Shown here: one piece after another, positions 1 to 5,240 of the stretch
Numbering within the stretch: the stretch's first letter is position 1
Layout: each line of letters opens with the position of its first letter
Assembly: GCA_016550415.1 (NCBI GenBank)
Contig: JABXGU010000139.1
Location: 1-5,768, forward strand
Source: an archaeon
GTDB taxonomy: Archaea; Asgardarchaeota; Hermodarchaeia; Hermodarchaeales; Hermodarchaeaceae
DNA: 5,768 nucleotides
Direction: 5' to 3'
Translations under genes and position numbers: made by a program
Notes under the pieces: generated by a model
Database searches by the model: none
What the model was told of the DNA's origin: nothing
The model's input: only the letters and a program-made list of their open reading frames with translations

Positions 1-498
1 GAGAGCATTGATGCATGGCACGATTTCAATAATATCGTCCCTGACCTTTTCATATTCAGAATCCGAACTACATTCGCCACCATGACACTCCTCCTTTACC
101 TCATCGCCACCATACTAATCTGGTTTTCAGAACGTATGCGCCTTGGATACTCACTGATATTGATCTACTTGGTAGGAGTTCAAGCAGCAGTTTGGCTGCC
201 CTTAACACGACAAGAGATTATGTTGTGGGTACTTCCATTCCTCTTCATCCTGATCATTGCATTCATCATTACCTTTTTCCTAGTTTGGGCATTGAAACGA
301 TTACCTGACGTACATGGATTAATCATGGCAATTGGTGCAATTATTGCGATGGTAGGACAAGGTTCCAAGACAGCACTGGCAGCAATGCAATTAACTTGGG
401 TTTCTGAGCTGATTGACCTAATTGGTCTCACTGTTCTAGCTCTGGGACTATTCATCAAACCAGGCTATGCTAAAGCTAAAACTAGTACAACCTTGTAA
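1..498 (+). CDS. Multi-pass membrane protein of unknown function, 5' end outside the window
   Basis: The reading frame is open from base 1 to the TAA at 496-498 and gives 165 visible residues. An ATG at 82 could be called as the start, but no Shine-Dalgarno-like site precedes it and the frame is open for 27 codons before it (ESIDAWHDFNN... onward). The gene therefore more probably begins left of the window. From the ATG at 82 the protein is very hydrophobic. About five helices can be seen: residues 2-16, 22-40, 46-70, 79-93 and 106-126 in 82-based numbering. Between them are short charged turns (SERMR, LTRQE, LKRLPDVH), and the tail is polar and lysine-rich (KPGYAKAKTSTTL). No catalytic or ligand-binding motif is recognisable. 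It could be the membrane part of a sensor or a small transporter-like protein, but I cannot assign a family. It is convergent with the GH3 gene, 89 bases apart. Confidence 0.72.
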   Translation, partial: ESIDAWHDFNNIVPDLFIFRIRTTFATMTLLLYLIATILIWFSERMRLGYSLILIYLVGVQAAVWLPLTRQEIMLWVLPFLFILIIAFIITFFLVWALKRLPDVHGLIMAIGAIIAMVGQGSKTALAAMQLTWVSELIDLIGLTVLALGLFIKPGYAKAKTSTTL

Positions 499-538
499 CA
501 ATCGAAGAACCAATTAAATCTTGAAAATAAGTAGGGAT

Positions 539-577
539 TGGGAGTTCATATCATAGAGGGTAATTCTTGAACTCCCA
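539..577. terminator. Hairpin between convergent genes, possible bidirectional terminator
   Basis: TGGGAGTTCA (539-548) and TGAACTCCCA (568-577) form a perfect 10-bp inverted repeat around a 19-base loop. TTTT follows on the plus strand (578-581). The hairpin lies between the stop codons of the membrane-protein gene (498) and the GH3 gene (588), where a terminator serving both strands would sit. Archaeal termination relies mainly on T-runs, and the run here is short, so the hairpin may instead protect RNA 3' ends. Confidence 0.5.
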
Positions 578-587
578 TTTTCCCAAC

Positions 588-2165
588 TTAGGTTTCAAGT
601 AATACTGCTGCAAGTAGTAATTGTTCGTTGGCTTGGTCGAGGGTGGTTATGCGAGGCATCTTCGTTTGACCAATGGCCTTGTTATTTTGTAGTAGTCGAT
701 TGCGTTCATAGGCATCAAAGCTTCCTACTGGGACAGAGTGAATAATTGCAGGCAGAACAGTCCTTGCATTTCGAACATGATAGTAGAGTTCATTGACACT
801 TTGAAGATGTTTATCGAAGCATTTTGTAAAACGTTCCAAATCTGTTGGCGGTATACCGAATTCTGCGAAAATATGGTAGGTGCCACCTTCGGCCTCAATT
901 TGGGGGGCAACGACGAATTCCCGAACAAAGGTTTCTTGCTCTTCACAAGTAAGTGTGAGAGCAGCACTGATGTCTCCTTCAGAAACCTTTTCGCCGCTGA
1001 TATTGATGGTGTTCTCGCTCTTGCCAAGGCAACGTAGTGTAGGCGGATCCAATGATGTGAATATGACCATATCGTGAGCATCATAGCGCCAGAAGCCAGT
1101 TGGGGTTGTAACTATGATTCGGTAGGGAATGTTCGTCCTAACTTCAGATAATGGAAAAGTCTCAGTGTCTGGTGGAAGAGGACCATCTTGAGCTTCAGCA
1201 AATTCAAAGTAGATATCATCCACCACTGGAACCATACCATGCATATCCTCGTAGAGTTGCACAGCATAAGTTCCCTCAGTTCCAGCATATGCTTCATGGA
1301 TGTGCACATCACCGACAATGTCATGAATGACTGGACTATAGAGATCTTTGACAACACCTGATGAGAAGACAACAGATAGTTTGGGCCAAAGCTCCTGTAA
1401 ATCTATTATTCCATCATCTGAAACTGCAGCTTCAAGCCTTCGTTTTGCCTTCGTAGAGAGTTGCGAATCGTTCTTGAGCCAAGAGTAGGATTCATTCTTT
1501 GTTCTGCGAAGTAGCGCCATCACAAAGGATGTTATACCAATACAAGCTGCGATATCTGGTGATTCAACAGCTTGTCGGATGGTTTCATGGAATTTTGTTT
1601 CCCAGTCAAGGATGTCAAAGACTTCAGTTTTTGGCACAATTTTTCGTAGAAACAATCTGTTACTTGATTTCATGCCATAGCCAGTGAGATAGCCAACTTC
1701 CCATTTGCCAATTTTTTTGTATACTGCAGGAGCTACCATAGCTAGCATTTTTCCGTGGAAGAATTGACGTATGTGGTCGGCCGTGAAGAAGTAGAGGATG
1801 CGGAATCTGTCAGCAGATTTCCAAGTAAATGGAGTGTATGGAATAAGCTTTGGTTCACCGGTAGTTCCACTTGTAGCCATCACGACATCAATGGGTTCTG
1901 GATAGAGCAGGTTGGATGTTCCTTCTAATTCCTGTTGGATATATGGTAGGAAATCCTTGTACTGATTGACTGTAATGGAATCGGTGAATTCATCGAAGCA
2001 GTGGATATCACAGAAGCCGTGAGCTTTACCATAGGCGGTTCCAGCAGCATGTTTTAGGAGTTCTTGGAGACGCCGATCTTGTGTTGCAGCAGGGTCCCTA
2101 AGGGTTTTGATAAAGGGCTTTATTGTTTTCCTGTAGAGAATTTTTGAGATCAGAGACCAAATCAT
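588..2165 (-). CDS. GH3-family acyl-adenylate-forming amide synthetase (acyl acid-amido synthetase-like)
   Basis: This 525-residue protein has the ANL-type features of the GH3 family, best known from plant JAR1/GH3 enzymes that adenylate a carboxylic acid and transfer the acyl group to an amino acid. The nucleotide-binding loop ATSGTTGEPKLIPYT is near residues 97-111, the YAGTEG motif at 293-298, the WRYDAHDMV segment (the GH3 RY..GD-like motif) at 359-367, the hinge INISGEKVSE at 387-396, and the C-terminal GQTKMPRI with its conserved lysine at 499-506. The length is normal for GH3, and no signal peptide or membrane helix is obvious, so it should be cytosolic. The frame stays open upstream to a TTG at 2219. 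I prefer the ATG at 2165 because AGGAGA (2180-2175) lies 9 bases before it and the TTG falls inside a hairpin loop. An ATG at 2174 touches that site and is less likely. The gene stands alone between a convergent neighbour and a long intergenic region. The substrate cannot be read from sequence; the family call is firm. Confidence 0.9.
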   Translation of the reverse strand: MIWSLISKILYRKTIKPFIKTLRDPAATQDRRLQELLKHAAGTAYGKAHGFCDIHCFDEFTDSITVNQYKDFLPYIQQELEGTSNLLYPEPIDVVMATSGTTGEPKLIPYTPFTWKSADRFRILYFFTADHIRQFFHGKMLAMVAPAVYKKIGKWEVGYLTGYGMKSSNRLFLRKIVPKTEVFDILDWETKFHETIRQAVESPDIAACIGITSFVMALLRRTKNESYSWLKNDSQLSTKAKRRLEAAVSDDGIIDLQELWPKLSVVFSSGVVKDLYSPVIHDIVGDVHIHEAYAGTEGTYAVQLYEDMHGMVPVVDDIYFEFAEAQDGPLPPDTETFPLSEVRTNIPYRIIVTTPTGFWRYDAHDMVIFTSLDPPTLRCLGKSENTINISGEKVSEGDISAALTLTCEEQETFVREFVVAPQIEAEGGTYHIFAEFGIPPTDLERFTKCFDKHLQSVNELYYHVRNARTVLPAIIHSVPVGSFDAYERNRLLQNNKAIGQTKMPRITTLDQANEQLLLAAVLLET

Positions 2166-2174
2166 TTTCTGCAT

Positions 2175-2180
2175 TCTCCT
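2175..2180 (-). promoter_or_regulatory. Shine-Dalgarno site deciding the GH3 start
   Basis: The minus strand reads AGGAGA at 2180-2175, nine bases before the ATG at 2165. The distal TTG at 2219 has no comparable site. This favours a 525-residue rather than a 543-residue protein. Confidence 0.55.
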
Positions 2181-2210
2181 GATTTGTAATTTTTTGAAGA
2201 CAGTAGCGGA

Positions 2211-2227
2211 ATCCGGCAAAGCCGGAT
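2211..2227. repeat. Perfect 7-bp hairpin with 3-base loop at the 5' end of the GH3 frame
   Basis: ATCCGGC (2211-2217) and GCCGGAT (2221-2227) pair perfectly around AAA (TTT on the minus strand). It closes the GH3-proximal side of the structured island and overlaps the unlikely TTG start. It has the look of the compact CTTTG- or CTTTAG-looped hairpins found at ends of IS200/IS605-type elements, but it could equally be the end of a small RNA. Confidence 0.5.
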
Positions 2228-2452
2228 GTTCAACTGCAGACCAAGTGACTAAACGGAATTCATCTCCTATTCACAACATGTCGCTGTGACTAGCCAAGGG
2301 AAAGTAGTCACTATCCGCAGTATCTCGCTCCGTCTTGAACCGGCGAGGTGATTTCACCTATTTTTAAGGAAGTAGGGTTCAGCCCAGGCTGAATTATGTA
2401 AAAAAAGTACCCGCCGAAATGCCACTAGAAGAGGCTTTCAGCCCGCCTAAAT
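2211..2452. other. GC-richer island of nested inverted repeats; candidate structured RNA or mobile-element remnant
   Basis: This noncoding stretch stands out from the AT-rich DNA to its right by its base composition and density of inverted repeats. Visible pairings are ATCCGGC/GCCGGAT (2211-2227); AGTGACTA (2244-2251) with TAGTCACT (2305-2312), backed by ACTGC (2233-2237) with GCAGT (2317-2321) and GTTCA (2228-2232) with TGAAC (2336-2340); an alternative partner GTGACTA (2286-2292) for the same TAGTCAC arm; AGGTGA/TCACCT (2346-2359); TTCAGCC/GGCTGAA (2378-2393); and GGCT/AGCC (2433-2443). CGGCG (2341-2345) can also pair with CGCCG (2412-2416). On the minus strand a TATA-like AAATATATT (2489-2481) would place a transcript start near 2459, just before the island. 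I do not recognise it as RNase P RNA, SRP RNA, tRNA or a known riboswitch. It could be a leader of the GH3 transcript, an independent RNA, or a decayed transposon end. Confidence 0.4.
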
Positions 2453-2480
2453 CAACTCACTCTTTTTCCAATTTTATCAC

Positions 2481-2489
2481 AATATATTT
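2481..2489 (-). promoter_or_regulatory. TATA-like box in front of the structured island
   Basis: The minus strand reads AAATATATT here in an AT-rich setting. A start about 25 bases downstream would fall near 2459, at the border of the inverted-repeat island. AT-rich DNA yields such matches by chance, so support is modest. Confidence 0.25.
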
Positions 2490-2704
2490 TACTCCACAAA
2501 ATTCATGAAATCTGGTAAAAAATTCTAAAGAATGCCCATTTTTTGAATATTTTTACAAAAACGTACCTTTCAACACACTAAAAGAAATCTGCATAATGAA
2601 GAAAGGGGTATGAAAACCCGCTAGAATGGGATTTCACAAAGAAAACATTGAATTTAGTTGATAGGTGTCAAAACCCATAACGCTTAAAAACTAATCAAAA
2701 TCCG

Positions 2705-2752
2705 CCTCGCCTCAGACACACAACATAACAACCAGCCATACAAGAGGCGAGG
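2705..2752 (+). repeat. Inverted repeat CCTCGCCTC / GAGGCGAGG
   Basis: CCTCGCCTC (2705-2713) and GAGGCGAGG (2744-2752) are a perfect 9-bp GC-rich inverted repeat with a 30-base loop, in an otherwise AT-rich region. The right arm ends in GAGG, six bases before the ATG of a 13-codon ORF at 2759. A folded transcript would therefore hide that potential ribosome-binding site. A TATA-like CTTAAAAACT lies just upstream (2683-2692), but a start about 25 bases downstream would clip the left arm, so the two readings conflict. Confidence 0.45.
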
Positions 2753-2758
2753 AAAACA

Positions 2759-2800
2759 ATGGATCCTGAACACGGTCCGATGCAACCATTTCCGCTTTAA
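2759..2800 (+). CDS. Tiny 13-codon ORF with good ribosome-binding site, doubtful
   Basis: ATG at 2759 to TAA at 2798-2800 encodes MDPEHGPMQPFPL. GAGG at 2749-2752 sits six bases upstream and belongs to the right arm of the preceding inverted repeat. A terminator-like hairpin follows at 2816-2849. The peptide matches nothing I know. It could be a leader peptide, the start of a decayed gene, or a chance ORF; chance is most likely by length alone. Confidence 0.15.
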   Translation: MDPEHGPMQPFPL

Positions 2801-2815
2801 ATAGGAAATTACAAA

Positions 2816-2863
2816 GGGATGTATAGTGCTAAAAAAACACTGTCATCCCATTTTCCCTTTTTT
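2816..2863 (+). terminator. Terminator-like hairpin with T-run
   Basis: GGGATG (2816-2821) pairs with CATCCC (2844-2849). Inside, AGTG (2825-2828) pairs with CACT (2838-2841) around an A-rich loop. On the plus strand it is followed by ATTTTCCC and six T (2858-2863). It lies 56 bases before the GNAT start and has no recognised plus-strand gene ahead of it, so it implies a short transcript in 2690-2863 or serves as an insulator. Confidence 0.45.
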
Positions 2864-2871
2864 ATCAACAA

Positions 2872-2880
2872 TTTTATGTA
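2872..2880 (+). promoter_or_regulatory. Putative TATA-like box of the GNAT gene
   Basis: TTTTATGTA lies about 40 bases before the GNAT start. A typical archaeal spacing would put the transcript start near 2903, giving a short leader that still contains the GAGGA site at 2908-2912. It comes directly after the terminator-like hairpin, which fits a new transcription unit. The match is weak in AT-rich DNA. Confidence 0.3.
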
Positions 2881-2918
2881 AGATATTTCTACAATTAATC
2901 AAATACTGAGGAAGCACT

Positions 2919-3416
2919 ATGAAAATCCAAGTTGGCTGTGATTTTAGCGAGTTCAAACAGTACTATGAAGCCATACTTAACAAGCTGGGGGAAACTGAAG
3001 AATTTATAGTTAAACAAGACCCGTCACACCTCATCGTCTGGAGAGAGAAGAATAAGGTTATTGGGCACGTCATTTGGCATGAATCGAACACTGAGGAACA
3101 CCGAAGTGGAGACCCACGGGATAAAGGAGATTATGAAATTCTAGTTAAGCTAGTTGGTGGAAAGAAGGACTTTGTCGAGTTGCACGAAGTCTGGCTGACT
3201 AAAAACCATCGAGGCAAAGGCTACGGAAAAGCGCTCTTCGAGTTCTTTGAAAAGTTCATGAAACAGAAAGGCTTCAAAGATATCATCTATTACGCATACA
3301 ATCCTGCTGCAATTGCAATCTGCAGGAATCGGAAGTATCCTGAAGCGTGTTGCATAGAGGAGAGAGGTTTAGAGGGCAACATAGAGACCATGCACGTCTT
3401 CCACATAGCTCTATGA
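2919..3416 (+). CDS. GNAT-family N-acetyltransferase
   Basis: This 165-residue protein is the usual length for a single-domain GNAT enzyme, which transfers an acetyl group from acetyl-CoA to an amine. A central strand VELHEVWLTKN (86-96) leads into the acetyl-CoA pyrophosphate loop R98-GKGYG-103 and the following helix KALFEFFEKFMKQKG (motif A). The YYAYNPAAIAICRNRKYPEA segment (124-143) corresponds to motif B, where GNATs contact CoA and often end in a G/N-bearing turn before an aromatic residue. A loop with many charged residues (57-71) could shape the acceptor site. The start is supported by GAGGA at 2908-2912, six bases before the ATG. It is a lone plus-strand gene, convergent with the ligase gene 21 bases away. 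Acceptor substrate is unknown: protein N-terminus, small amine and antibiotic are all possible. Confidence 0.85.
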   Translation: MKIQVGCDFSEFKQYYEAILNKLGETEEFIVKQDPSHLIVWREKNKVIGHVIWHESNTEEHRSGDPRDKGDYEILVKLVGGKKDFVELHEVWLTKNHRGKGYGKALFEFFEKFMKQKGFKDIIYYAYNPAAIAICRNRKYPEACCIEERGLEGNIETMHVFHIAL

Positions 3417-3437
3417 TTATTCAACAAAGTTGCCTGT

Positions 3438-4322
3438 TTAATCACGTAACCGTTCAATCACGTAATCAGCGATTTCTTGAGCAGCATCAACACCTGTTGC
3501 CTTTTGAAGCCCACTCCAATTTGGTGCAGAATTACACTCACTGACAACAAGGCCATCCTTTGATTCAAGAATATCAATACCGGCAAAGTCCATCTCCAAG
3601 GCACGAGTGGCACGAATGGCTAGCTTCTCCAACTCTGGAGTCAAAGGACACGTGATAGGTCGACCACCACCAGAGATATTCGTCTTCCAAGCTCCAGGCT
3701 TGGCATAACGGTACATTGCACCAATCACACGATCACCGACAACAAAGACCCGTATATCCCGCCCAGGCGTCTCAATGAATTCTTGAACAAGCATGGTCTG
3801 ATTTGCTGTCTGCAATGTCTTAAAGATGCGAAAAGCCATGTCAGGGTCATCCAACCTGAAGACGCCGCGTCCCTGAGAACCCCGTAAAGGTTTTGATACA
3901 ATATCTTCATAGCGACGAGCTGCTGCTACTGCTGCAGCCATCCTCTCTGTTACAACAGTTTGTGGAATTGGAATTCCATTATGTGCTAACCATACAAGGG
4001 TAGCTAATTTGTCCTTTGCACGACGGTGGCTATAGGCACTATTGAAGACTCGAATTCCGGAAAACTCCATTGCCTCCAACAATGAAATACGGCTAGTAAT
4101 CTGGTCAGTGGAACCTGGACCGATACTGCGAAGGATAATACCATTAACATTCAAAGACTTACGACGAGGAAGAAGAAATTGCATACCTTCAGGAAGTAAA
4201 TGCGCTGTCACTGCTTTCAAACAAAAGGTCAATACCTCACATTTACGCTCTTCGAAGGCATGAGTAAGGCGACGAACCGGCCAATTCGGTCTATCACGAC
4301 CCATAGCAATACCAATTCGCAT
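3438..4322 (-). CDS. RimK-family ATP-grasp ligase (alpha-L-glutamate ligase type)
   Basis: This 294-residue protein has the RimK/LysX/MptN/CofF architecture. These enzymes use ATP to form an acyl phosphate and join it to an amino acid, often glutamate. The N-terminal domain begins MRIGIAMGRDRP. ATP-grasp elements follow: DK at 104-105, SKPLRGSQGRGV (143-154) with K144 and the glycine-rich loop, VQEFI (179-183) at the adenine pocket, RDIRVFVVG (188-196), NISGGGRP (215-222), and the metal ligands D250 and E262/N264 in DFAGID and SECNSAPNWSGLQKATGVDAA. The tail NSAPNWSGLQKATG is typical of the RimK branch. In archaea relatives add glutamate to tetrahydromethanopterin (MptN) or to F420 (CofF), while others act on lysine-biosynthesis carriers or ribosomal protein S6. 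I cannot decide between these. The start ATG has only a weak AGGATGG (4338-4332) upstream. A palindrome with an internal TATA-like box lies farther upstream. Confidence 0.87.
   Translation of the reverse strand: MRIGIAMGRDRPNWPVRRLTHAFEERKCEVLTFCLKAVTAHLLPEGMQFLLPRRKSLNVNGIILRSIGPGSTDQITSRISLLEAMEFSGIRVFNSAYSHRRAKDKLATLVWLAHNGIPIPQTVVTERMAAAVAAARRYEDIVSKPLRGSQGRGVFRLDDPDMAFRIFKTLQTANQTMLVQEFIETPGRDIRVFVVGDRVIGAMYRYAKPGAWKTNISGGGRPITCPLTPELEKLAIRATRALEMDFAGIDILESKDGLVVSECNSAPNWSGLQKATGVDAAQEIADYVIERLRD
3440..3470. repeat. 16-base tandem duplication at the 3' end of the ligase gene
   Basis: AATCACGTAA occurs at 3440-3449 and again at 3456-3465, giving a period of 16 bases. On the minus strand the two units are TTACGTGATTGAACGG and TTACGTGATTAAACAGG. 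Because 16 is not a multiple of three, the second unit is read in another frame and supplies the TAA stop after DYVIERLRD. Confidence 0.5.
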
Positions 4323-4368
4323 TTGAATACGCCATCCTAAGATAAATCGGTATTATCAATCCGTAAGC

Positions 4369-4414
4369 GAATCATCTCGGACCCTTAAAAAGAAGGTCCT
4401 AGGAGAGATGATTC
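4369..4414. promoter_or_regulatory. Long inverted repeat enclosing a TATA-like box upstream of the RimK-family gene
   Basis: GAATCATCTC (4369-4378) and GAGATGATTC (4405-4414) are a perfect 10-bp inverted repeat. GGACC (4379-4383) and GGTCC (4395-4399) add five more pairs, with TAGGA (4400-4404) as a one-sided bulge. The loop reads CTTTTTAAG on the minus strand (4392-4384), which resembles an archaeal TATA box. A start about 26 bases downstream would be near 4362, some 40 bases before the ligase ATG. It could be an operator straddling the promoter, or a terminator for the upstream methyltransferase transcript, though no T-run follows on the minus strand. Confidence 0.5.
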
Positions 4415-4480
4415 AATCAAGTAGGTAAATATCACCCATATTGTTTCTACAAATCCCTCTTTTTCTCTATTAATGCAGCT

Positions 4481-4684
4481 TCATATTTTTTGCATTATGT
4501 AGAATGCTGAGCTGAATCCTGTTGGATTTCCTTTTACCATTTCGACCTCATTTTGATATTTCTCAAGTATCTTGAGAGCTTCTGCGTCATTCTTGTATTT
4601 GATAAGCAGTTTTTTGATGTGAATTTCTAGGGGCTTGTAATATTCTGTCCACCAAGCATCTTCAGGCAATGAAAAATAGGTCAT
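4481..4684 (-). CDS. C-terminal part of the SAM-dependent methyltransferase, separated by a frameshift
   Basis: These 67 codons are the missing C-terminus of the methyltransferase encoded at 5151-4681, not an independent gene. The ATG overlaps the upstream stop as ATGA, which mimics translational coupling. However, the frame is open upstream of that ATG back to a TAG in GATAGCC (about 4740) and reads ISDILAKIPDCGYKLM directly into MTYFSLPEDAWW. CGYKL followed by YFSLPEDAWWTEYYKPLE is what I expect right after the LKPRGFLVLHDD strand in this methyltransferase group, where the aromatic PEDAWW segment lies in the C-terminal subdomain. The rest is a charged amphipathic region (IHIKKLLIKYKNDAEALKILEKY) ending SSAFYIMQKI, a typical final strand. 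Without the N-terminal Rossmann part it cannot bind SAM by itself. Confidence 0.75.
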   Translation of the reverse strand: MTYFSLPEDAWWTEYYKPLEIHIKKLLIKYKNDAEALKILEKYQNEVEMVKGNPTGFSSAFYIMQKI

Positions 4685-5151
4685 GAGTTTATAGCCGCAG
4701 TCAGGTATTTTTGCCAGAATATCTGAAATGCTTGGCTATCATCATGAAGAACCAAAAAACCTCTGGGCTTGAGTAGTCGCCTCCATTCTTTTAGCCCTCT
4801 TTCGAATCCTATCGAAGAGATTGAGCCCTCCGCCCAGATGATATCAAAACTCGCATCGGGAAAATCCATCTCAACCATTGAACAGTTCCTAGTTGAAAGA
4901 CGAATCGAAAGTCCTTTTCTCTTAATCTTTATGTTCAATTCATCAAGAAGGGATTGATCTAAATCCAACCCAACTACTTCCCCCTTACTCAACTTTGCTA
5001 ATTCAAGTGTTGGAACACCTGAACCACATCCGACATCTAGTATTCGTGGCTTATCCAATTTGGGAAGCAGATGAAAGGCTTTTCTTGTGTACTTAAGTAA
5101 TCGCTCTCTGAAACTATCAATATTAATTTCAGAATACAAATCCTTGATCAT
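4681..5151 (-). CDS. Class I SAM-dependent methyltransferase, N-terminal Rossmann part of a frameshifted gene
   Basis: This 156-residue frame holds a complete SAM-binding Rossmann core. Motif I is ILDVGCGSGVPTLEL (37-51), the acidic residue of motif II lies in GLDLDQ (61-66), and MDFPDASFDIIWAEGS (95-110) and the LKPRGFLVLHDD strand (127-138) follow. After HDDSQ the reading becomes unlike the family (AFQIFWQKYLTAAINS, then stop), while the expected C-terminus continues in the -1 frame. Shifting at the run CAAAAAT (plus-strand T5 at 4708-4712) joins the two into about 223 residues, a normal length. The ATG at 5151 has a weak AAGGGGTG at a long distance. Twenty-eight in-frame coding-like codons without a start lie upstream, so the true N-terminus may be longer. 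It lies 89 bases after the membrane methyltransferase gene on the same strand. Substrate unknown; a small-molecule or lipid acceptor is possible. It may be a pseudogene, carry a sequencing indel, or use frameshifting. Confidence 0.8.
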   Translation of the reverse strand: MIKDLYSEINIDSFRERLLKYTRKAFHLLPKLDKPRILDVGCGSGVPTLELAKLSKGEVVGLDLDQSLLDELNIKIKRKGLSIRLSTRNCSMVEMDFPDASFDIIWAEGSISSIGFERGLKEWRRLLKPRGFLVLHDDSQAFQIFWQKYLTAAINS

Positions 5152-5237
5152 AAAGTCACGTACACCCCTTGATGGCTTTCTATGCCCTAGTAAAAATTGA
5201 GAGATGCTTTTAAGAAATTCGTACTTGGAAACTTTTC
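5152..5237 (-). other. Coding-like 5' extension of the methyltransferase frame lacking a start codon
   Basis: Directly upstream of the ATG at 5151 and in frame, the minus strand reads KVSKYEFLKSISQFLLGH and then RKPSRGVRDF before MIKDLYSE. No ATG, GTG or TTG is in this frame before a TGA near 5240. If one A were removed from the AAAA run (plus-strand TTTT at 5233-5236), the preceding TTG would begin this same sequence. A TATA-like CTTAAAAG also occurs here, so part of it may instead be promoter DNA. Confidence 0.4.
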
Positions 5238-5240
5238 AAC

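Noticed and set aside
725..1372. Minus- and plus-strand frames of 60-120 codons inside the GH3 gene
   Set aside because: They overlap a well-supported GH3 coding region in other frames and show no domain-like composition.
2166..2219. TTG at 2219 as the GH3 start, adding 18 residues
   Set aside because: It lies in the loop of a perfect hairpin and has no ribosome site, while AGGAGA sits nine bases before the ATG at 2165 and the extra residues match no GH3 feature.
2211..2460. RNase P RNA, SRP RNA or tRNA in the structured island
   Set aside because: I looked on both strands for RNase P conserved cores, the SRP helix 8 loop and tRNA T-loop/anticodon geometry, and found none.
2460..2918. Decayed protein-coding gene in the AT-rich intergenic half
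   Set aside because: Frames I read on the minus strand of 2470-2700 are short and low in coding character; only the 13-codon ORF has a ribosome site.
3725..4263. Short frames inside the RimK-family gene on both strands
   Set aside because: They are out-of-frame shadows of conserved ATP-grasp sequence with no ribosome sites or recognisable motifs.
4681..4684. ATGA overlap as a coupled two-gene operon
   Set aside because: The second frame is open and family-like upstream of its ATG, so the two frames are parts of one methyltransferase rather than two proteins.
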